A DNA stretch of 14,482 bases from Desulfarculus sp. (lineage in GTDB: Bacteria; Desulfobacterota; Desulfarculia; Desulfarculales; Desulfarculaceae), in contig JAIWNN010000140.1 in NCBI GenBank assembly GCA_020216805.1, forward strand, positions 1 through 14,482, in the 5' to 3' direction. Below, piece after piece: positions 6,692 to 13,281 of this stretch. Made by a program: the position numbers and the translations under genes. Every line of letters begins with the position of its first letter. The first letter of the stretch is position 1. The notes under the pieces were generated by a model. The model was not told where the DNA came from. It did not search any database and saw only the letters and a program-made list of their open reading frames with translations.

Positions 6692-6916
6692 TCAGTCCTC
6701 CTGCTTGATCTCCTTCACGTCCTTCTGGTTCAGAACCACCTTCTTGCCGTCCAGCAGATAGAAGTTGTAGACCTTGGTGTCCTCGTCCAGCTTGGGGTGG
6801 CCGTCGCTGGTGTAGACCTGACCGTCGTAGGTGGTGACGCGATAGTAGTGCGAGCAGGCGGCGAGCATGATCACCATCGCCGAGAGAGCCAGCATGGTCA
6901 TGAGCAGGCGCTTCAC
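6692..6916 (-). CDS. Small YgdI/YgdR-like (DUF903-type) lipoprotein
   Basis: A 74-residue protein with a lipoprotein signal peptide: MKRLLMTM, a hydrophobic stretch, then LAAC with Cys21 as the lipidated residue. The mature part, about 54 residues, has the pattern of the YgdI/YgdR family: TTYDGQVYTSDGHPKLDEDT, then YNFYLLDGKKVVLNQKDVKEI. Members are small SH3-like beta-barrel lipoproteins of the cell envelope with unknown role. GTG is the start, with AAGGAGG (6923-6929 on the minus strand) 6 bases upstream; the much longer frame reaching 7756 is the mirror of the ASKHA gene. It is a single gene convergent with the thiolase operon. A weak promoter candidate, TTGCGC-17-CAACAT, exists upstream on the minus strand but is not convincing. 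Confidence 0.85.
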   Translation of the reverse strand: MKRLLMTMLALSAMVIMLAACSHYYRVTTYDGQVYTSDGHPKLDEDTKVYNFYLLDGKKVVLNQKDVKEIKQED

Positions 6917-7064
6917 CTCGATCCTCCTTGTCGACCAATGATCCAGGGTTGCCGGTTGTCCGCGTGAGGCCGGGCCGGGTCCGGGCCAGGGCCATCCGCC
7001 ACCAGCCTTTTTCCATGTTGCACCCGCCAGAGGCGCGGCGCAAGTTTCGTCCCCATCGCCGGGT

Positions 7065-7093
7065 TTGACTTTTACCGCCCGCCTTGCCAATAT
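7065..7093 (+). promoter_or_regulatory. Candidate promoter of the ASKHA-kinase-USP-PAS operon
   Basis: TTGACT (7065-7070, 5 of 6) is followed after 17 bases by CAATAT (7088-7093, 3 of 6 including the key second A and last T). Transcription would start near 7100, 28 bases before the chosen ATG. This also argues against the TTG at 7065 being a translation start. Confidence 0.5.
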
Positions 7094-7127
7094 CCAGGCA
7101 ACCACTGCGCATTTTCGGGGCCGCGAG

Positions 7128-8738
7128 ATGTCACTCAGCAAACACCACTGCCCGTTGAATCCACCCAGCCTGCAAGACAACACCGCCACCATCGACCGCC
7201 TGGCCAAGCACCTACGCCGCCAGACCGGGGCCTGGCCCCAAACCCCGGTGGGGTTGCTCAACGATTTCGCAGGGGTCATCCGCGCCGCCGGCCACCAGGT
7301 CACCGCCACCCTGGCCGCCACCCCCGCCGGACCGGTGCTGGTGGCGGTGGAGCCCGGCGACACCCGGGCCGTCCCGCCCCGGTCGGAGTGGGGCGAGCGC
7401 GCGGGGTTGGTGCCGGAAAAGCTATGGGGAGACTCGGGCTTGGGCGTGGCCCTGGACATCGGCTCCACCCACCTCCAGGCCAGCCTGCACGATCTGGCCG
7501 ACGGCCGCGAACTGGCCCGGGGAACCCGCCAGAACCCGGGCACCGCGGTGGGGGCCGACATCCTGACCCGCATCCACGCCGCCGCCTCCCCGGACGGCCT
7601 GGCCAGCCAGCACCAGGCCCTGGTGGCGGCCGCGGCCGCGTTGATCGCGGAGATGTGCCAAAGCGCCGGCCGCGCGCCCGGCGAGGTGATGGGCCTGGTG
7701 GGGGCGGGCAACACCACCATGACCCATTTCTTCCTGGGCCTGGACGTGCAATCCATCTGCCGCGAGCCCTATATTCCGGTGGTCAACCGCCCCGCGCCCT
7801 TCTTCTGCGCCGACCTCGGCCTGGATCTGGCCCCCGGCGCGGTGGGCTGGCTGTTGCCCAACGTGGGCAGCTACTTCGGCGGCGACCTGGTGGCCGGCAT
7901 CGTGGCCGCCGACCTCCATCGCCGGCCCGACCTGGCCTTGTTGGTGGACGTGGGCACCAACGCCGAGGTGGTGCTGGGCAACCGTGACTGGCTGGTGGCC
8001 TGCGCCGGGGCGGCTGGACCGGCCCTGGAGGGCGGGGTGGCCAAGACCGGCATCCTGGCCCAGCCCGGGGCGATCGAGGGGGTGGGCATCGACCCGGTCT
8101 CGGGCGAGATCCGGCTCAAAATCATCCCCGCCGCCGATGGCTCTATCCCCGCCCCCAAGGGCCTGTGCGGCTCGGGCCTGTTGCAGCTCTTGGCCCAGCT
8201 CTACCTGGCGCGCATAATGGACATGCGGGGCAAGCTGGACCCCGGCCATCCCCGGGTGGCGCCCACCGAGTACGAGGGCCTGGGCTTCACCGTGGTCCCG
8301 GCCGGGGAGAGCGCCGACGGCCGGGCCATCGTCATCACCGAGGTGGAGATCGACGTGCTCCTGCGCTCCAAGGCCGCCATGTACACCATCCTGCGCACCG
8401 TGACCCTGGAGGTGGGGGTCCAGTTCGAGGATCTGGCCGCCTTCTACGTGGCCGGGGCCTTTGGCAACGTCATCGACCCCGAGACGGCCATCACCCTGGG
8501 CATGCTGCCGGACCTGCCCCGGGAGCGCTTCGTGCCCCTGGGCAACTCCTCCTTGGCCGGTTGCCGAAAGCTGCTGACCGAGCCCCAGAGCCGGCCGGAG
8601 GTGGAGGCGGTCACCGACAAGCTCACCTACCTGGAGCTGAACGTGAACCAGGCCCTGATGAACCGCTTCTCGGCCGCCCGCTTCATCCCCCACACCGAGC
8701 ATCAGCGCTTCCCCAGCGTGCCGGTGTTCCATGCCTGA
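7128..8738 (+). CDS. RACo-like ASKHA-domain ATPase (DUF4445-type), lacking ferredoxin domain
   Basis: A 536-residue protein whose region from about 105 to the end matches the ASKHA core and C-terminus of RACo/RamA-type reductive activators of corrinoid proteins. Visible motifs are GVALDIGSTHLQASL (106-120), GAGNTTMTHFFLG (192-204), LLVDVGTNAEVVLGN (271-285), CAGAAGPALEGG (292-303), CGSGLLQLL (347-355), DVLLRSKAAMYT (409-420) and VAGAFGNVIDP (441-451), and the end has ARFIPHTEHQRFPS. Characterised members carry an N-terminal Fe-S (ferredoxin-like) domain; here the first 105 residues contain only Cys8, so that domain is missing. It may take electrons from a separate protein or have another ATP-dependent task. 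The ATG at 7128 is favoured over the TTG at 7065, which coincides with a -35 box; the ribosome site is weak. No corrinoid protein or methyltransferase gene is nearby. Confidence 0.82.
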   Translation: MSLSKHHCPLNPPSLQDNTATIDRLAKHLRRQTGAWPQTPVGLLNDFAGVIRAAGHQVTATLAATPAGPVLVAVEPGDTRAVPPRSEWGERAGLVPEKLWGDSGLGVALDIGSTHLQASLHDLADGRELARGTRQNPGTAVGADILTRIHAAASPDGLASQHQALVAAAAALIAEMCQSAGRAPGEVMGLVGAGNTTMTHFFLGLDVQSICREPYIPVVNRPAPFFCADLGLDLAPGAVGWLLPNVGSYFGGDLVAGIVAADLHRRPDLALLVDVGTNAEVVLGNRDWLVACAGAAGPALEGGVAKTGILAQPGAIEGVGIDPVSGEIRLKIIPAADGSIPAPKGLCGSGLLQLLAQLYLARIMDMRGKLDPGHPRVAPTEYEGLGFTVVPAGESADGRAIVITEVEIDVLLRSKAAMYTILRTVTLEVGVQFEDLAAFYVAGAFGNVIDPETAITLGMLPDLPRERFVPLGNSSLAGCRKLLTEPQSRPEVEAVTDKLTYLELNVNQALMNRFSAARFIPHTEHQRFPSVPVFHA

Positions 8739-9684
8739 GGACGGGCTCAAGCGCCGGGCCGAGGAGGTCCTGGGCCGGCCCCTGGACCGGGTGCGGCTGG
8801 TCACCGACACCACCCAGTTCATGGGGCTCAGCCGCGGCGATGTTCTGGAGTTGCAGGGTAAGCGCTACCTGATCACCGGGGTGGCCTACGAGGGGCGCTT
8901 CGGCCTGGACGAGGAGCCCAAGCATTGGGTCAAGCGAGCCCTGGACCTGGAAGACGGCGGCCGGAAGCTGATCAAGCTGGTGTTTTACGAGCAGTTCGAC
9001 CTGCCCATCGGCCACCTCAAGGTGCGCTGCTACCGCTCCCCGCGCAAGGAGGCCCGCATCCTGGAGCTGGTGCGGGGGCGACCGGAATTCATGCAGGGCT
9101 TCACCCTGCTGGACGCGGTCGGCAACGAGGTCCGGATCCTGGACCGGGTGCCGGGCCAGTCCCTGGACCGGGTGCTGGACGCCCAACGCATCGACCACCA
9201 GACCTATTTCCAGACCCGGCTCAGGGACCTGCTGACCAAGTTCATGGGCTGCCTGGAGGCCATCAGCTTCCTGCACGCCCACGGCGAGCGCCACGGCGAC
9301 ATCCGGCGCGACCACATCTTCGAACACAGCGGCCACGGCGGCTGGGTCTGGATCGACTTCGACTACAACTTCGAGTTGGCCGAGAGCCCCTTCGGCCTGG
9401 ACCTTTTCGGCCTGGGCAACGTGCTCTGCTATCTGGTGGGCCGGGGCATCCCCACCTTGCAGGACCTCAAACGCCACCGGCCCGAGGTCCTGGACCGCCT
9501 GGACAGCGGCGATCTGTCCCTGGTGATCCCCAACCGGGTCTTCAACCTGCGCAAGCTCTACCCCTACCTGCCCGAGGAGCTGAACCGGGTGTTGATGCAC
9601 TTTAGCGCCTCCGCCCCCATCTTCTACGAGCGGGTGGCGGAGATGACCGCCGACCTGGGGCCGGTCCTGGCCCTTTTGCCATGA
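8731..9684 (+). CDS. Protein-kinase-like fold protein
   Basis: A 317-residue protein with an apparently complete kinase-like core. The N-lobe has YLITGVAYEGRFG (46-58, glycine-rich loop-like), KLIKLVFYE (79-87, candidate ATP-binding Lys79 or Lys82) and KEARILELV (106-114, candidate helix-C Glu107). The catalytic loop is HGDIRRDHIF (188-197), equivalent to HRDxxxxN with Asp190 as catalytic base, and WIDFDYN (207-213) stands in for DFG, with Asp209 as metal ligand. The HGDxRxDH form is nearer to aminoglycoside phosphotransferase/ABC1-like kinases than to eukaryotic-type Ser/Thr kinases. The ATG overlaps the stop of the ASKHA gene by 8 bases (ATGCCTGA), so translation is probably coupled. A role in phosphorylating a partner in this operon is inference; the substrate could also be a small molecule. 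No membrane segment or sensor domain is seen. Confidence 0.75.
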   Translation: MPEDGLKRRAEEVLGRPLDRVRLVTDTTQFMGLSRGDVLELQGKRYLITGVAYEGRFGLDEEPKHWVKRALDLEDGGRKLIKLVFYEQFDLPIGHLKVRCYRSPRKEARILELVRGRPEFMQGFTLLDAVGNEVRILDRVPGQSLDRVLDAQRIDHQTYFQTRLRDLLTKFMGCLEAISFLHAHGERHGDIRRDHIFEHSGHGGWVWIDFDYNFELAESPFGLDLFGLGNVLCYLVGRGIPTLQDLKRHRPEVLDRLDSGDLSLVIPNRVFNLRKLYPYLPEELNRVLMHFSASAPIFYERVAEMTADLGPVLALLP

Positions 9685-9697
9685 AGGAGGGCGCGCG

Positions 9698-10153
9698 ATG
9701 ATCCTGTGGAACCGCATCCTGGTGGGCGTGGACGACGGCGAGGCCAGCCTGGGAGCGGTGCGCTACCTGGCGGCGGTCTTGGGCGGCAGCAACACCAGCA
9801 AGGTGCGCCTGCTGGCGGTGTACAAGCCCCCGGACCCGGATCTGGAGCCCGACCCCGCCGCCCTGGCCGCCCAGGCCGCCGAGCGCCGCCTGGCCCTGGA
9901 GGCTCGCCTGGCCGAAGCCTATCATATCCTGGTGGAGGCCCGCCTGGCCCAGGAGAACCTCTCCACCGACCTGGTGGAGACCCAAGGCCGCAGCATCGGC
10001 GAGACGATCATGGCCGAGCAGGCCGCCGGGGGGTACGGCACCGTGGTGGTGGGCCGGCGGGGCATGACCAAGGCCGAGGAGTTCCTTTTCGGCTCGGTGA
10101 GCAGCAACGTGGTCCACCAGGCCACCGACTGCTGCGTGTGGGTGGTGGCCTGA
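9698..10153 (+). CDS. Universal stress protein, UspA family (ATP-binding type)
   Basis: A 151-residue single-domain universal stress protein. It begins WNRILVGVDDGEAS, the family's first strand and Asp12, and ends with the canonical ATP-binding motif G-x2-G-x9-G-S: Gly119, Gly122, Gly132, Ser133 in GRRGMTKAEEFLFGSVS, then VVHQATDCCVWVV. Family members bind ATP, form dimers and help cells survive energy or redox stress, usually by binding partner proteins. AAGGAGG (9684-9690) lies 7 bases before the ATG, and the gap to the kinase-like gene is only 13 bases, so the two are co-transcribed. The pairing with a kinase-like protein fits phosphorylation of Usp proteins known in other bacteria, but that link is inferred here. 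Cytoplasmic. Confidence 0.92.
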   Translation: MILWNRILVGVDDGEASLGAVRYLAAVLGGSNTSKVRLLAVYKPPDPDLEPDPAALAAQAAERRLALEARLAEAYHILVEARLAQENLSTDLVETQGRSIGETIMAEQAAGGYGTVVVGRRGMTKAEEFLFGSVSSNVVHQATDCCVWVVA

Positions 10154-10198
10154 CCGGACTCCGGCGCGCCGGGGACGGGGAGGCGGGGAGGGGCCGAA

Positions 10199-11221
10199 AT
10201 GAGCCAGGGCGAAGGCTGGGATTTCCGAAGGCTGTTCGACAACCACAGCGCGATGATGATGCTGGTGGATCCGCGAACCCTGGCCATCCTGGATGTCAAC
10301 CGGGCCTGCGAGCGTTTCTATGGCTATGACCGGGACGAGTTCCAGCACCTGCGGATACCCGACCTCAACCTCATGTCCGAAGATCAGCTGCGCACCTATA
10401 TGGTCGACCCAACCAACGCCGGCCGCGAACATCACGACATGCGCCACCGGCTGAAAAACGGCCAGATCCGCGAGGTGGAGGTGCGCTCGGATCCCATCGC
10501 CATGAACGATGGGAGGGTGGTGCGCTTCGTGGTGATCACCGATATCACCCTCCGCAAGGAGCAAGAGCGCGAGTTGCGGGCCTCCGAGGCCCGCCTGCGT
10601 CGGTTGGTGGAGAGCACCCCGGAGGCGATCATCATCGCCCAGCATGGCCGCATCGTCTACGCCAACCCCGCCGCCGAGAAGATCTCCGGCTATAAGGCCG
10701 AGGAGTTGTCGCGCATCCATTATCTGGATCTGGTGCCGCCCGAGGACCAGGAGGCGCTGCGCCAAAACCACCAGCGCCGCCTGCGGGGTCTGCCGATACC
10801 GGAATCCTACGAGGTGCGTTTTTTCTCGAAAAACAAAGAATTGAAGTGGGTCGCGGTCAACGGGATGCGCATCGAGCACGAAGGCGCTCCCGCCACCCTC
10901 AACTTCCTGACCGACATCACCCAGCGCAAGCGGGACGAGGCCGAACGCCTGCAACAGGAGCGCCTCCAGGCGGCGGTGGCCACCGCCGGCGCGGCCTGCC
11001 ACGAGTTGAACCAGCCCTTGCAAGGGGTGCTGATCCAGTTGGAATTATCGCTGTTGAAGCTGCCTCCCGACTCCCCCCTGCGCCCGGAGCTGGAGCGGGC
11101 CCTGGACCTGGCCCGGCAGATGGCCAAGATCACCCAAAATCTCAACCGGTTGACCGATTACCGCACCCGGGTTTACCTGGACAACACCCGCATCCTGGAC
11201 CTGGATGAATCGATTTCCTAG
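10199..11221 (+). CDS. PAS-PAS-HisKA protein without ATPase domain
   Basis: A 340-residue soluble signalling protein. PAS 1 covers about 10-120 (VDPRTLAILDVNRACERFYGY, ending VVITDITLRKEQERELR), PAS 2 about 130-245 (ESTPEAIIIAQHGRIVYANPAAEKISGY, ending NFLTDITQRK), then a linker helix and a dimerisation/histidine-phosphotransfer segment with His268 in ACHELNQPLQGVLIQLELSLL. The protein stops about 70 residues after His268 (RILDLDESIS), and none of the N, G1, F or G2 boxes of a HATPase domain is present here or in the 234 bases after the stop. It cannot phosphorylate itself alone; it may be phosphorylated by another kinase, or act as a phosphatase or dimerisation partner. GGGGAGGGG (10185-10193) lies 5 bases before the ATG. 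No transmembrane segment. The gap after the Usp gene is 45 bases, so it is probably last in that operon. Confidence 0.85.
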   Translation: MSQGEGWDFRRLFDNHSAMMMLVDPRTLAILDVNRACERFYGYDRDEFQHLRIPDLNLMSEDQLRTYMVDPTNAGREHHDMRHRLKNGQIREVEVRSDPIAMNDGRVVRFVVITDITLRKEQERELRASEARLRRLVESTPEAIIIAQHGRIVYANPAAEKISGYKAEELSRIHYLDLVPPEDQEALRQNHQRRLRGLPIPESYEVRFFSKNKELKWVAVNGMRIEHEGAPATLNFLTDITQRKRDEAERLQQERLQAAVATAGAACHELNQPLQGVLIQLELSLLKLPPDSPLRPELERALDLARQMAKITQNLNRLTDYRTRVYLDNTRILDLDESIS

Positions 11222-11231
11222 GGGCCGACAC

Positions 11232-11287
11232 CGCCGACCCGGACGGCGATCTTAAACCCCGACCCACGGTCGCCCCCGGGCGCGACC
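11232..11287 (+). terminator. Possible terminator region after the PAS gene
   Basis: Two GC-rich hairpins follow the stop: CGCCG/CGGCG (11232-11248) followed by ATCTTAAA, and GGTCGC/GCGACC (11268-11287, 8-base loop) followed by TTGTCGGTTG. Neither has a proper T run, so termination is only likely from position, before a new promoter. Confidence 0.3.
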
Positions 11288-11294
11288 TTGTCGG

Positions 11295-11323
11295 TTGTCG
11301 CCTCCCAACCGGTTGGGTATAGT
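11295..11323 (+). promoter_or_regulatory. Promoter of the HEAT-like gene with a palindrome filling its spacer
   Basis: TTGTCG (11295-11300, 4 of 6) and TATAGT (11318-11323, 5 of 6) are spaced by exactly 17 bases. CCCAACCGGTTGGG (11304-11317), a perfect 14-base palindrome, sits between the two boxes. TATAG/CTATA (11318-11332) and GCGA/TCGC (11333-11345) are further small inverted repeats just downstream. The leader before the gene is about 125 bases. The layout suggests a regulator that binds in the spacer. Confidence 0.6.
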
Positions 11324-11455
11324 TTTGCTATAGCGAACAAATCGCTGGGGGGTGGTCGACCTGGAATGGCCATGACCCCTCCGCCGCCCCGCCAACGCCC
11401 ATCCGGCCCCAGCGCGGCATGATCGGCCGGAGCCGCCCAGCACAGAGGAGCCACC

Positions 11456-12361
11456 ATGCAAGGGCCTGACTACCGTTCCCTGGAAGACGATCAATTGGCC
11501 GAGCTGCTCTTCGTGGCCGAGGACCGGCTGGAACGGGACGCGGCCGAGGAGATCATCCGCCGGGAATCTCTGACCCCCTTTTTGGCCCAGGTGGTGGGCG
11601 ACAAGCAGAACTGGCTGGCCGAGCTGCCCGACTGGTGGGCGGTGGTCCACGCCACTTACCTGCTGGGCAAGAAGGGCGGCGAGCTGGCGGTCACCCCCCT
11701 GCTCTCGGCCCTGCGCTGGTCCGACGCCTTTGACTGCGACTGGGTCACCGAGGTGATGCCCTCCATCCTGGGCCACGTCGGACCGGCGGCCATCCCCGGC
11801 CTGACCATGGTGGTGCGCGACCCCACCGCCGGCTGGAGCGCCCGCGACGTGGCCATGAAGGGCCTGGCCGCCATCAGCCTCAAGAACCCGGACAGCCGCG
11901 AGCACGTATTCCGGATCATCGGCGAGCGCTTCATGGACGAGAACGAGGACCGGGTGGTGCGCCAACTGGCCGGCCAGATCCTGCTGGACTTCCGGGTGCA
12001 GCAATACCGCATGGCGTTGATCAAATTCTCGCGCGAGGAGTGGTCTTTCCGCGAGCTGGACGCTTGGTACATCAGCGGGTTCGAGCCCGAGGACGTGGAA
12101 TGGGCTTTCCGCCAGGACAGCCCCGACGCCTGGCACTACCAGGAGGACTGGATGCGTTTCTACGACCCGGCCGAGGTGCAGAAGCGCCAAAAACGCTGGG
12201 CGCGGGAGCGCCTGGGCCAGAGCCGGGCCCGGGGCAACGATCGGATGCCCCCGACGGGCGGCGGCCGGGTCCTGAGCTTTTGGCGTCACGGCCGAAACAA
12301 CGAGGCCACCCCGCCCCCCCCACCCTCCGGCAATCCCGAGGGCGAGGGTCCCGCCGAGTAG
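11456..12361 (+). CDS. HEAT-like helical repeat protein with proline-rich tail
   Basis: A 301-residue soluble protein. Residues 10-190 look like an all-helical repeat solenoid of the HEAT/PBS-lyase type: paired helices with patterns such as HATYLLGKKGGELAVTPLLSALR (65-87, cf. family H-A-xx-L-G-xx-G), VMPSILGHVGPAAIPGL (100-116) and DVAMKGLAAISLKNPDSREHV (131-151). Residues 195-250 are rich in Trp, Tyr and acidic residues (AWYISGFEPEDVEWAF), followed by a low-complexity tail with PPPPPP and NPEGEGPAE. Such solenoids bind proteins or nucleic acids. I do not recognise a named family, though DUF1186-like proteins are a possible relative. GAGGAG lies about 6 bases before the ATG. It has its own promoter. 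No signal peptide or membrane segment. Confidence 0.75.
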   Translation: MQGPDYRSLEDDQLAELLFVAEDRLERDAAEEIIRRESLTPFLAQVVGDKQNWLAELPDWWAVVHATYLLGKKGGELAVTPLLSALRWSDAFDCDWVTEVMPSILGHVGPAAIPGLTMVVRDPTAGWSARDVAMKGLAAISLKNPDSREHVFRIIGERFMDENEDRVVRQLAGQILLDFRVQQYRMALIKFSREEWSFRELDAWYISGFEPEDVEWAFRQDSPDAWHYQEDWMRFYDPAEVQKRQKRWARERLGQSRARGNDRMPPTGGGRVLSFWRHGRNNEATPPPPPSGNPEGEGPAE

Positions 12362-12366
12362 CCGGC

Positions 12367-12396
12367 TTGGCCCCCGGACCCCAATCGTGCTAGACT
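12367..12396 (+). promoter_or_regulatory. Possible promoter of the TPR-SPOR gene
   Basis: TTGGCC (12367-12372) and TAGACT (12391-12396), each 4 of 6, are spaced by 18 bases. It is one of few AT-containing patches in the 117-base gap between genes. Confidence 0.4.
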
Positions 12397-12436
12397 CTTA
12401 CCCGTTTAACGCCCGCCATGGAGGGATGGGGTTCAC

Positions 12437-12464
12437 CCGCCCGGAGGGGTCGCCTCCCGGGCGG
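12437..12464 (+). other. GC-rich hairpin in the leader of the TPR-SPOR gene
   Basis: CCGCCCGGAGG (12437-12447) pairs with CCTCCCGGGCGG (12453-12464) with one bulged base and a 5-base loop. It ends one base before the ribosome site GGGGAG (12466-12471), so it could affect translation. No downstream T run, so it is not a terminator. Confidence 0.4.
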
Positions 12465-12478
12465 CGGGGAGTCGCGCC

Positions 12479-13237
12479 ATGTCCAAGCCCAAACCTAGCC
12501 CTTCCCTGGCGGGCCTGACCGCCACCCTGCTCCTGGCGGTCCTGGCCCTGGGCGCGAGCTGCGCCGTCCTCAATCCCCAGGGGGTCCAGGGCGACCAGGC
12601 CGTGGGCCGGGCCCACTACAACCGGGCCATGGCCTTTGGCCACGCCCATCAGCTGGACAAGGCCGCCCGCGAGCTGGAGCTGGCCGTCCAGTCCGACCCC
12701 GGGCTCTACTACGGTTATTACCAGTTGGGCCTGGTCTACGAGGCCCAGGGGCGCACCGTGGAGGCCATCTCCACCTGGCAGCGTGGCATCGAGGCGGCCA
12801 AGAACACCGAGGACCGCCGCGACTACCCCCGGGCCCAGGCCATCGCCGAGATGCAGTCGGCCATGGCCCGGCTGACCATGCCGCCAACGCCGCCCCCGCC
12901 ACCGGCGATCCCGGTGGAGACCCCGCTGTATAGCGCGCCCAAGCCCGCGCCCAAGGTCAAGACCAGCGCCCTAGCCACCAGCCGCTCCGGCAAATCCCAA
13001 AGCGGCTACGCGGTGCTGTTTTCCAGCAACCAGCAGAAGAAAAGCGCCGAGGCCGACGTCTCCCGGCTCAAGGCCAAGGGCTACTCCGCCACCATCAGCA
13101 CCCACAAGGACAAGAAGGGCAAGGTCTGGCATCGGGTGGTGGTGGGCTGTTGCGGCGACGAAAAGAAGGCCAAGTCCCTGGCCGCCGAGTTGCAGAAGAA
13201 GGGCCTGGCCAAAAAACCGCAAGTCATCAAGCTTTAG
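12479..13237 (+). CDS. TPR and SPOR domain envelope protein, probable lipoprotein
   Basis: A 252-residue exported protein. The N-terminus has positive residues and a hydrophobic stretch (10-27) ending at Cys28 in LALGASC. The lipobox is poor (Gly at -3), so it may be a lipoprotein or an N-anchored protein. Two tetratricopeptide repeats follow at about 43-110 (AHYNRAMAFGHAHQLDKAAR; YYQLGLVYEAQGRTVEAIST). A proline-rich linker (PPTPPPPPAIP, then PKPAPKV) leads to a C-terminal SPOR domain (about 175-252: YAVLFSSNQQKKSAEADVSRL, then VWHRVVVG and KKAKSLAAELQKKG). SPOR domains bind denuded peptidoglycan glycan strands at division sites, so this is likely a periplasmic cell-wall or division accessory protein. 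GGGGAG lies 7 bases before the ATG. A vicinal Cys pair (224-225) in the SPOR domain could form a disulfide. Confidence 0.85.
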   Translation: MSKPKPSPSLAGLTATLLLAVLALGASCAVLNPQGVQGDQAVGRAHYNRAMAFGHAHQLDKAARELELAVQSDPGLYYGYYQLGLVYEAQGRTVEAISTWQRGIEAAKNTEDRRDYPRAQAIAEMQSAMARLTMPPTPPPPPAIPVETPLYSAPKPAPKVKTSALATSRSGKSQSGYAVLFSSNQQKKSAEADVSRLKAKGYSATISTHKDKKGKVWHRVVVGCCGDEKKAKSLAAELQKKGLAKKPQVIKL

Positions 13238-13257
13238 GGGCGGGGAGAAGCCGCCCC
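13237..13257 (+). other. Hairpin between TPR-SPOR gene and dnaX
   Basis: GGGGCGG (13237-13243) and CCGCCCC (13251-13257) form a perfect 7-bp stem with the loop GGAGAAG, starting at the last base of the stop codon. There is no T run, and dnaX begins 24 bases later, so it may be a weak terminator, a processing site or a translation control element. Confidence 0.4.
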
Positions 13258-13281
13258 GCCGACCACAGGAAAGTCAGCCCC

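Noticed and set aside
6578..6967. Plus-strand frame after the palindrome (MPEKVPPDPLQK...)
   Set aside because: Such peptides arise from translating the palindrome and its flank; the rest is antisense to the small lipoprotein gene.
6692..7756. 354-codon minus-strand version of the lipoprotein gene
   Set aside because: Only the last 74 codons have a ribosome site, signal peptide and family match; the rest is antisense to the ASKHA gene.
10161..10172. Palindrome CCGGCGCGCCGG between the Usp and PAS genes
   Set aside because: Short GC-only palindromes are expected by chance at this GC content, and it sits inside a probable operon with no promoter.
13238..13281. Looked for a small SRP RNA near dnaX
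   Set aside because: The gap is only 44 bases and shows nothing beyond one hairpin.
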